Shown here: in pieces, positions 5,700-11,457 of the stretch | Layout of the letters: each line of letters opens with the position of its first letter | Numbering within the stretch: position 1 is the stretch's first letter | Assembly (NCBI GenBank): GCA_014859075.1 | Contig: JACUUW010000047.1 | Location: 1-11,457 of the forward strand | Reading direction: 5' to 3' | From: Desulforudis sp. | Lineage (GTDB): Bacteria; Bacillota; Desulfotomaculia; Desulfotomaculales; Desulforudaceae | Length of the DNA stretch: 11,457 nucleotides | Position numbers and translations under genes: made by a program | Notes under the pieces: generated by a model | Told to the model about the DNA's origin: nothing | Seen by the model: only the letters and a program-made list of their open reading frames with translations | Database searches by the model: none

Positions 5700-7319
5700 A
5701 TGTCTTCCCGGATGTCTTTCCAACTGAAAGCTCTGTTCCTGATCCCGGCGCTGGTCACCTGCCTGCTGTTGGGTACCTTGACCGGCTGCGGTATCGACGG
5801 ACGGGAGCCGGCCGCGGGCACCTCGGAGCCGGAGCGGCTCGCGTCCTACGTGATCGCCGATCCCAACGGTGACTGGGGTTTTCCCAGCCCTTTCAGCCAT
5901 TACCAGCGCGGCCCCGGATACATCCGGATGAGCCTCATTTTTGAGACTCTCATTTGGAAAGACGCCGCCGATTTTGTGCCCGCCTTGGCCGGCTCCTGGG
6001 ACTACGATGCCTCAGCCAACGCATACCGTTTCGAGCTGCGCGACGACGTCACCTGGCACGACGGTCGGCCTTTTACCGCGGACGACGTGGTTTTCACCTT
6101 TCAGTACCTGAAGGCACATCCGTATCCCTTCGCCGATACCGACGTGGTGGAGTCCGTGACCGCGGACGGCAACGTGTTGACCATCACCCTTTCCCGGCCG
6201 TACGCCCCCTTTCTGGAAACGGTGGCGGGTACGGTGCCCATCCTGCCCCGCCACGTCTGGCACGACGTGGCTGACCCGGAGGGTTTCCGCACGCCGGAAG
6301 CGGCGGTCGGCACCGGACCGTTCAAATACGGCGACTACAACAAGGAACAGGGCACTTACCTGTACCCGGCCAATCCCGATTACTACGGCGGCGAGGTGCT
6401 GGTCCGGGAACTGCGGTTCGTCAAGGTGACGGAGGAGATGACGGCCGCCGCCCTGCGCAACGGACAAGTCCAGGCCGGTTCCATAACCCCGGAAATGGCG
6501 GCCGGCCTTGAAGAATCCGGGTTTACCGTAATAACCAGCCCGTACTACTGGAATGCCAAGCTGATGATCAACCACCAGCGGGAACCCCTGGCTCAAAAAG
6601 AAGTGCGCCGGGCCCTGGCTTACGCCGTCGACCGCCGGGAGATCGTCGAACTGGCCCAGCGGGGCCACGCTCTGGCCGGCAGTTCCGGACTCATACCGCC
6701 GGACAGCGAATGGTTCGCCCCCCAAGCGCACCAGTACCCGTACGACCCGGCGCGGGCCGCCGCATTGTTGGAAGGCTCGGGTTACCGGAAAGAAGGCGCC
6801 TTCTACGCCAGGGACGGAAAGACACTGGAACTGGAACTGATATACAGCGGGGGCGGCGCCGGAAGCACCAACTTCACCCGGGACGCCGAACTGCTCAAGC
6901 AACAGTTGGAGCGTACCGGTATCAAGGTAAACCTGAGAAGTATGGAAGCTAAAACGGTCGACGACCGGGTGCTGAACTGGAATTTCGACCTGGCGGTCAG
7001 CGGCCACGGCGGCCTGGGAGGCGATCCGCTGCAGTTGAACCGGGCGATAATCGGTGCGGGATTCAACAGCGCCCGCTACGAAGCCGACGAGGAACTGTCG
7101 GCGGTGCTCAACCAGCAGCTGCTGACGATGGATAAACAGGAACGCCTGGCGTTGGTCCAAGAAGCGCAGGCGCTTTACGTTGCGGAAGTGCCGGCCCTGA
7201 CCCTGTACTACCCCAACCGGTACTTCGCCCACGACGGCCGGATAGACCTCTACTACACCAGGGGCGGGGTGGCCCTTGGCGTGCCCGTCGCCATCAATCG
7301 GATGGCGTTCGTGCGTTAG
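5700..7319 (+). CDS. ABC transporter substrate-binding lipoprotein, peptide/nickel type (SBP_bac_5)
   Basis: The extracellular solute-binding lipoprotein of the importer, 539 residues, normal for the OppA/DppA/NikA family. The signal peptide ends in the lipobox TLTGC with lipidated Cys30. Family blocks include YRFELRDDVTWHDGRPFTADDVVF, VGTGPFKYGDY followed by NPDYYGG, and VRRALAYAVDRREIVE. These identify the cluster C fold, but the ligand cannot be read from sequence. The context (FmdE upstream, His-rich ATPase downstream) favours nickel, cobalt or a metal chelate over peptides. The ATG at 5700 is preferred because AAGGGGG lies 11 bases upstream and the signal peptide starts normally there; an in-frame GTG at 5655 without a good ribosome binding site would add 15 residues. 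It is second in the operon, with permeases directly behind. Confidence 0.9.
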   Translation: MSSRMSFQLKALFLIPALVTCLLLGTLTGCGIDGREPAAGTSEPERLASYVIADPNGDWGFPSPFSHYQRGPGYIRMSLIFETLIWKDAADFVPALAGSWDYDASANAYRFELRDDVTWHDGRPFTADDVVFTFQYLKAHPYPFADTDVVESVTADGNVLTITLSRPYAPFLETVAGTVPILPRHVWHDVADPEGFRTPEAAVGTGPFKYGDYNKEQGTYLYPANPDYYGGEVLVRELRFVKVTEEMTAAALRNGQVQAGSITPEMAAGLEESGFTVITSPYYWNAKLMINHQREPLAQKEVRRALAYAVDRREIVELAQRGHALAGSSGLIPPDSEWFAPQAHQYPYDPARAAALLEGSGYRKEGAFYARDGKTLELELIYSGGGAGSTNFTRDAELLKQQLERTGIKVNLRSMEAKTVDDRVLNWNFDLAVSGHGGLGGDPLQLNRAIIGAGFNSARYEADEELSAVLNQQLLTMDKQERLALVQEAQALYVAEVPALTLYYPNRYFAHDGRIDLYYTRGGVALGVPVAINRMAFVR

Positions 7320-7351
7320 ACCCCCCTTCCCGCAGGAAGGATCGTGAACCG

Positions 7352-8317
7352 GTGCGCGGCAAACTTATAAACTACTTGATCGCCCTGCTTATCATTCTGA
7401 CCCTGAATTTCCTGCTGCCGCGGCTGATGCCCGGCGACCCCCTGCAGGCCATTCACGGCGGGGAAATGCTGGTTGAGCTGACGCCGGAAAGGGAAGCCGA
7501 GTTGCTGCGCCGCTACGCCCTGGACCAGCCCCTGCCCCGGCAGTTCGCCAACTACTTGGGGCGGCTGGCCGGCGGCGACCTGGGCCGGTCCTATTACTAC
7601 GCCGTCCCGGTCAGCGAGGTGATCCGGGGCGCGTTGCCCTGGACGCTGCTCCTGGCGGGCAGTGCCCTGGTCCTTTCGTCCGTCGCCGGCATCCTGTTGG
7701 GCATCGAGGCCGGTTGGCGGCGGGACCGCCCGGCCGATCGCGCTCTGGTGGGCCTTACCGGGCTGCTGAACGGGTTCCCGGACTTCCTGATCGGCGCCCT
7801 GCTGTTGGTCGTGTTCGGCGCCGGGTTGGCCTGGTTCCCGGTCTCGGGGGCACTGACGCCTTACGCCGGCTTGGCCGGGCCGGCCCTGGCCGCGGACGTC
7901 GCCCGCCACCTGGCCCTTCCCTTGACCGCCTTGACCCTGGCCAACCTGGCCGGGATGTTCCTGCTGACCCGCGGCGCCATGCTGGGCACCATCAGGGAAC
8001 GCTACGTGCTCACCGCCCGGGCCAAGGGCCTCCGTGACCGGACCATCCGCTACCGGCACGCCGGCCGCGCGGCCATGTCCCCGGTGGCGGCCCGGCTTGG
8101 TGTCCGCGTCGGACGGTTGATGGTCGGCCTGCTTTTCATTGAGACCATCTTCGCCTACCCGGGCGTAGGACACATGCTGCACCAGGCCCTGACCATGCGC
8201 GACTACCCGCTGCTGCAGGGGTTCTTCCTGGTGATCGCCGTGACCGTACTGGCTGCAAACCTGTTGGCGGACATCATCCAACACCGGATTGACCCGAGGT
8301 CCGGACATGCATATTGA
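7352..8317 (+). CDS. ABC transporter permease, DppB/NikB type
   Basis: An integral membrane subunit of the importer, 321 residues. Hydrophobic segments lie near residues 6-24, 96-118, 133-160, 187-206, 255-270 and 288-307. The EAA loop that docks on the ATPase is RYVLTARAKGLRDRTIRYRH (217-236), followed by the family sequence FIETIFAYPGVG (262-273). The N-terminal block LLPRLMPGDPL and the region LGRSYYYAVPVSEVI are also typical of the DppB/NikB subfamily. The start is GTG at 7352, with AGGAAGGA ten bases upstream; the gap from the binding-protein stop is 32 bases. Its 3' end overlaps the next gene by 11 bases. Membrane spans are estimated by eye. Confidence 0.93.
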   Translation: MRGKLINYLIALLIILTLNFLLPRLMPGDPLQAIHGGEMLVELTPEREAELLRRYALDQPLPRQFANYLGRLAGGDLGRSYYYAVPVSEVIRGALPWTLLLAGSALVLSSVAGILLGIEAGWRRDRPADRALVGLTGLLNGFPDFLIGALLLVVFGAGLAWFPVSGALTPYAGLAGPALAADVARHLALPLTALTLANLAGMFLLTRGAMLGTIRERYVLTARAKGLRDRTIRYRHAGRAAMSPVAARLGVRVGRLMVGLLFIETIFAYPGVGHMLHQALTMRDYPLLQGFFLVIAVTVLAANLLADIIQHRIDPRSGHAY

Positions 8318-9149
8318 TTACCAGCGCGCCGTCACGAGCAGCTTTCAGGGCCGCACGGGCGGCATCATCCTGGGGGTGGTGGCCGTAACCGCGCTTTGCG
8401 GTCCGGCCCTCGTGGGTTCTCCGGCCACGCCCTCGCCGGCCGTCCTCCAGCCGCCCTCGGCGGCGTATCCCCTGGGCACCAACGACTTCGGGCAGGACTT
8501 GTTCGCCCAACTGGTGCACGGCGCCCGCCTTTCCCTGGCGGTGGCCCTCGGCGCGGGTCTTCTGACCGTCCTGACGGCCGCCCTGATCGGCGGCGCCGCC
8601 GGCCTGGCCCGGGGCTGGGCGGACACCGTCCTGATGCGGCTCACCGACGCCGTGCTGGCGATGCCGGCGATGGTGGTGATCATTGTCATCGCCGCCTACT
8701 TTCAGTTGGGACCGGCCGGGCTCGTGCTGGTCATCACCCTCTTCGGCTGGCCGGGCACGGCGCGGGTGGTCCGTGCCCAGACCCTGACGCTGCGCAACAA
8801 GCCGCACGTCCTGGCCGCCAGGACTTTCGGCGCTCCCGGCGGTTACGTCCTGTACCGGCATATCCTGCCCGACCTGGCTCCGATTCTGGTGGTCGGCTTT
8901 CTCCAGAGCGCCCGGCGGGCGGTTTTCCTGGAGGCCGGCCTGGCCTTTCTAGGCATCGGCGACCCCACGATAGTAAGCTGGGGCGCCATGATCCAGGGCG
9001 CTTTGCGCTTCTTCTACCTGGACGCCTGGTTGTGGTGGCTTCTGCCCCCGGCCCTGGCGATCGCCGCCACCATTTTGAGTTTCACCCTGCTGGGAAACAT
9101 CCTGGAGGCGCTGCTGGATCCGAGACTGAGGGAGGTGCGGCATGCTTAG
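8307..9149 (+). CDS. ABC transporter permease, DppC/NikC type
   Basis: The second integral membrane subunit, 280 residues. The subfamily signature LGTNDFGQDLFAQLVHGAR is at 56-74. Membrane segments lie near 19-36, 76-100, 120-147, 190-213 and 243-265. The EAA loop PHVLAARTFGAPGGYVLYRH (166-185) and the block FLEAGLAFLGIGDP (207-220) are typical. The ATG at 8307 overlaps the end of the previous permease gene by 11 bases and has CGAGGT just upstream; an in-frame TTG at 8289 is less likely. The stop overlaps the start of the ATPase gene by 8 bases, so the three genes are probably translationally coupled. Confidence 0.93.
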   Translation: MHIDYQRAVTSSFQGRTGGIILGVVAVTALCGPALVGSPATPSPAVLQPPSAAYPLGTNDFGQDLFAQLVHGARLSLAVALGAGLLTVLTAALIGGAAGLARGWADTVLMRLTDAVLAMPAMVVIIVIAAYFQLGPAGLVLVITLFGWPGTARVVRAQTLTLRNKPHVLAARTFGAPGGYVLYRHILPDLAPILVVGFLQSARRAVFLEAGLAFLGIGDPTIVSWGAMIQGALRFFYLDAWLWWLLPPALAIAATILSFTLLGNILEALLDPRLREVRHA

Positions 9150-10935
9150 AATTGAAGAACTCACCGTCCGTTTCGGCGCCGAGACCGTGCTGGACCGGGT
9201 GACGCTGGAACTCCCGGCGGGCGCCTCCCTGGCCGTTGTCGGCGAGTCCGGCGCCGGCAAGACCACGCTGGGGCTGGCAGTCACCGGGCTCACGGTCGGC
9301 AGGCTGCAAGGCCGGATCTTATGGGGGGGAACGGATCTTCTCACTTTGCCTCCCGAAGAATTCCGGCGGCTGCGCTGGAACGAGATCGCCCTCGTCCTCC
9401 AACACGGCGGCGACAACCTGCATCCGGGCCTGACCATCGAACAGCAGGTCACCGAACCGATGATTGAACACGACCGGCACAAGCCGGCCGCCGCCCGGGA
9501 ACGCGCCCGCCGGCTGTTGCGGGAGGTGGGCCTCGCCCCCGAAAAGCACCGCGCCTTCCCCCACACCCTGAGCGGCGGCGAAAGGCAACAGGCGCTCATC
9601 GCCATGGCATTGGCCAACGACCCCGGGCTGATCATTCTGGACGAACCCACCTCCGGCCTGGACACCGTCACGCGCCGGGACATCCTGGCGCTGCTGCACG
9701 GGTTGTCCGGGCGCTGTGCGCTGCTGCTTCTGACCCACGACCTGGCCGCGGCGTCCGCCCTGGCCGGCCGGACCGCCGTGCTGTACCGGGGACAGGTCGT
9801 GGAAGAGGGCCCGTCCGGAAAAGTGCTGCGCGGGCCGCGGCACCCCTACACCCGGGGGCTCTTGCGCGCCTACCCCAACATGACCACCACCAAGGACCTG
9901 CAGGGCATTCCGGGCCGGGCCCACCGCACCCACGGCGGGCACGGCGGTCTGCACCCCCACACCCACGACTACACCCACCACCCGCACCCGCACGGCACCC
10001 ACCGCCACGGCCCCGAGGCCGACCCCGCCACCGGGGACGGCCGGAGCCGGCACCGCGGCTGTCCGTTCCACCCCCGCTGCACCCAGGCCGTCGCCCCTTG
10101 CCCCACCACGCGTCCGCCCCTGGCCGGAGAGGAGGACGGACACCGCCTGGCCTGTCACCGCGGCGGGATCGTCCCGCTGTTGCAGGTGCGCGGGATCAGC
10201 AAGCGTTACGGCGCGGTCCGGGCGCTGGAACAGGTGACCCTGACCCTGTACGAAGGAGAAACGCTGGCCGTGGTGGGTCAAAGCGGATCCGGGAAGACCA
10301 CTCTGGCCAACGTGATCATGGGTCTGACCGCCCCGGAGGCGGGCGAGGTTTGGCTGGAACAAGAAAAAGTCGCCCGCCGGGACCGGGACTTCTACCGGCG
10401 GGTGCAAATGGTGTTTCAGGATCCGGCCGCGTCCATCAGCCACCGGCACACCGTACTGCAAGCGGTCGCCGAACCCCTGCTCCTGCACCTGGGCGGCCGC
10501 CTCCAGGACCACACCGACACCGTGCGCCGTGTGCTCGAGGAGGTACAGTTACCCTCCGACGACCTCTTCCTTCAGAGATATCCCCACCACATGAGCGGCG
10601 GTGAGAACCAGCGGGTGGCCATCGCCCGGGCGCTTACGCTGGGACCGAAGCTGCTGGTGGCGGACGAGCCCACCTCCGCCCTGGACGCCAGTATCCAGGC
10701 CAAGATCTTCCGGCTCTTGCTCCAACTCCAGGAGGAGCGGGGACTCGCCCTCCTGTTGATCACCCATGACCTGGCCCTGGCCCGCAAGGTCTGCGACCGC
10801 CTGGTCGTCCTGCAAGCCGGCCGCGTCATCGAAACCGGCCCTTCGGACCAGATCACGACCAGCCCGGTGCACCCCCACACCCGCACACTGGTGGCCGCCG
10901 CCCCGGCGTTTTGCAGCGGCTGCGAAAATAAATAA
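9142..10935 (+). CDS. Fused double ATPase of the importer (DppD-DppF/NikD-NikE type) with His-rich insertion
   Basis: One 597-residue chain holds both cytoplasmic ATPase domains. Domain 1: Walker A GESGAGKTT (34-42), Q-loop Gln87, signature LSGGERQQ (143-150), Walker B IILDEPTSGLD (164-174), switch His199. It carries an oligo_HPY extension: HPYTRGLLRAYP (234-245), then CPFHPRC (307-313) with Cys320 and Cys338, the four-cysteine pattern of DppD/OppD-like proteins. Between IPG and that motif lies a foreign-looking segment, residues 261-289, with 12 histidines. Domain 2: Walker A GQSGSGKTT (379-387), Gln426, signature MSGGENQR (484-491), Walker B LLVADEPTSALD (504-515), His542. It ends in CSGC, a CxxC just before the stop. 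Both ATP sites look intact. Fused pairs are known (GsiA, YejF); the His-rich insertion is not usual. GGGAGGT precedes the ATG at 9142. Confidence 0.93.
   Translation: MLRIEELTVRFGAETVLDRVTLELPAGASLAVVGESGAGKTTLGLAVTGLTVGRLQGRILWGGTDLLTLPPEEFRRLRWNEIALVLQHGGDNLHPGLTIEQQVTEPMIEHDRHKPAAARERARRLLREVGLAPEKHRAFPHTLSGGERQQALIAMALANDPGLIILDEPTSGLDTVTRRDILALLHGLSGRCALLLLTHDLAAASALAGRTAVLYRGQVVEEGPSGKVLRGPRHPYTRGLLRAYPNMTTTKDLQGIPGRAHRTHGGHGGLHPHTHDYTHHPHPHGTHRHGPEADPATGDGRSRHRGCPFHPRCTQAVAPCPTTRPPLAGEEDGHRLACHRGGIVPLLQVRGISKRYGAVRALEQVTLTLYEGETLAVVGQSGSGKTTLANVIMGLTAPEAGEVWLEQEKVARRDRDFYRRVQMVFQDPAASISHRHTVLQAVAEPLLLHLGGRLQDHTDTVRRVLEEVQLPSDDLFLQRYPHHMSGGENQRVAIARALTLGPKLLVADEPTSALDASIQAKIFRLLLQLQEERGLALLLITHDLALARKVCDRLVVLQAGRVIETGPSDQITTSPVHPHTRTLVAAAPAFCSGCENK
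9922..10008 (+). other. Histidine-rich metal-binding-like segment in the fused ATPase
   Basis: These 29 codons encode 12 histidines, spaced mostly as HxH, HH and HxxH (for example HPHTHDY, THHPHPHG, THRHG), with glycine, proline and threonine between them. The segment sits in the cytoplasmic oligo_HPY extension of the first ATPase domain. The coding strand is strikingly C-rich here. Clusters like this occur in nickel and zinc handling proteins such as HypB, UreE and SlyD, which supports metal storage, sensing or transfer by analogy. Confidence 0.8.
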
Positions 10936-11004
10936 AGCACACCGCAAGTAAAGGGCCTCATGGAGAAAGGATAAAGCAAGGTTGTAGCTATGTGGGAAAC
11001 TTGC

Positions 11005-11010
11005 GGGAGG
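11005..11010 (+). promoter_or_regulatory. Ribosome binding site of the ACR3-like gene
   Basis: GGGAGG lies four bases before GTG 11015 and ten bases before an in-frame TTG at 11021. Either could be the start; the difference is two residues. The 79-base gap after the ATPase gene shows no clear terminator or promoter, so partial readthrough from the transport operon is possible. Confidence 0.55.
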
Positions 11011-11014
11011 ACGT

Positions 11015-11457
11015 GTGGGATTGCGTGAAAAACCGGGCTCTGACGAAAGCGGGATCAAAAAAGGCCGCCCCCTGGGCTTTTTCGAAAAATACCTGACCCT
11101 GTGGGTCTTGCTCAGCATGGCGGCCGGCATCGGGCTGGGCGCCCTTTTCCCCCGGACCGCCGAGTTCCTGAACGGGATCGCCGTCGCCCAGGTGAACATC
11201 CCGGTCGCCTTCCTGCTGTTCGGGATGATGTACCCGATCATGGTGCAGATCGACTTCAGCGAAGTCAGGCAGGCTTTCCGCAACCCCAAGCCGGTGATTT
11301 TGACCCTGGTGGTGAACTGGGGCATCAAACCGTTCACCATGTTGTTTTTCGCCTGGCTGTTCTTCCGGGTGGTGTGGACCCCCTTCGTTGGGTTTGAATA
11401 GGCGTCGTCCTACATCCCCGGCATGATCCTGCTCGGAATCGCCCCCTGCACCGCCAT
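11015..11457 (+). pseudogene. acr3: ACR3-type arsenite efflux permease, interrupted by an in-frame TAG and cut by the window edge
   Basis: ACR3 is an inner-membrane carrier that exports arsenite. The N-terminus matches the bacterial ACR3 subgroup: LGFFEKYLTLWVLLSMAAG, LFPRTAEFLNG, VNIPVAFLLFGMMYPIMVQI and LVVNWGIKPFTMLF. At 11399-11401 the frame meets TAG after PFVGFE. Directly after it, in the same frame, come ASSYIPGMILLGIAPCTA codons, the next ACR3 block with the conserved cysteine needed for arsenite transport. Nothing else is missing, so one base change (for example GAG to TAG) explains the break. Without readthrough the 128-residue product lacks most membrane segments and would be inactive. 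It may be a recent pseudogene or a sequencing error. No arsR or arsC is visible; the rest of the gene lies outside. Confidence 0.82.

Noticed and set aside
6012..7232. Minus-strand frame of about 400 codons opposite the substrate-binding protein
   Set aside because: A high-GC antisense shadow of a complete SBP_bac_5 gene, with no recognisable domain.
9319..10512. Minus-strand frame of about 400 codons opposite the fused ATPase
   Set aside because: Antisense shadow: Gly/Val/Gln-rich, with no domain, while the plus strand has both complete ATPase motif sets.
10910..10935. Hairpin TTTTGCAG-CGG-CTGCGAAAA at the end of the ATPase gene as a terminator
   Set aside because: The stem is short and bulged, lies within the coding end, and is followed by A-rich rather than T-rich sequence.
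11399..11401. Pyrrolysine at the in-frame TAG of the ACR3 gene
   Set aside because: TAG ends four other genes here, ACR3 proteins are not known to use pyrrolysine, and no pyl gene is visible. A point mutation or error is simpler.

Overview
The window looks like chromosomal DNA of a GC-rich Gram-positive anaerobe, most likely a Clostridia member of the Peptococcaceae/Desulfotomaculum-like type. This is inferred from strong AGGAGG ribosome binding sites, frequent TTG and GTG starts, a DUF1015 protein, an FmdE-family protein of the kind found in Desulfitobacterium relatives, a Gmad2 (spore-germination immunoglobulin-like) domain, and lipoproteins with N-terminal lipoboxes. No rRNA or other taxonomic marker is present, so the assignment is an inference.

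Left part, minus strand (1-3180). Four genes read leftward: a 244-residue membrane-anchored protein of unknown function, a PrcB/Gmad2 lipoprotein, hypoxanthine phosphoribosyltransferase (hpt), and the N-terminal half of GMP synthase (guaA), which runs off the left edge. hpt and guaA form a purine salvage/GMP synthesis pair behind a very good sigma-A promoter (TTGACA, 18 bp, TATAAT). A 99-bp element with 27-bp inverted arms lies between them; it supplies the last ten codons and the stop of hpt. A hairpin terminator and an extended -10 promoter overlap upstream of the lipoprotein gene.

Middle (3181-5053). A divergent intergenic region leads into a plus-strand DUF1015 gene. It is followed by a 405-bp gap holding an AT-rich island of REP-like repeats (tandem 13-mers, a GGGGTCAGGCACC motif, a perfect 29-bp palindrome) and then a leader with a terminator-like nested hairpin just before the next gene.

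Right part, plus strand (5054-10935). A tightly packed five-gene operon encodes an FmdE-family metal-binding protein and a complete peptide/nickel-type (Opp/Dpp/Nik) ABC importer: a substrate-binding lipoprotein, two permeases, and both ATPases fused into one 597-residue chain. The junctions within the transporter overlap by 11 and 8 bp, pointing to translational coupling. The fused ATPase carries an unusual histidine-rich insertion (12 His in 29 residues) next to its four-cysteine oligo_HPY motif. With the FmdE neighbour this suggests uptake and handling of a transition metal (nickel, cobalt or zinc) or a metal chelate, rather than of peptides. This is the most interesting system in the window.

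Right edge (11015-11457). An ACR3-type arsenite efflux gene starts well but is cut by an in-frame TAG; the same frame continues the ACR3 sequence directly after it, so this is either a one-base nonsense mutation, a sequencing error, or readthrough.
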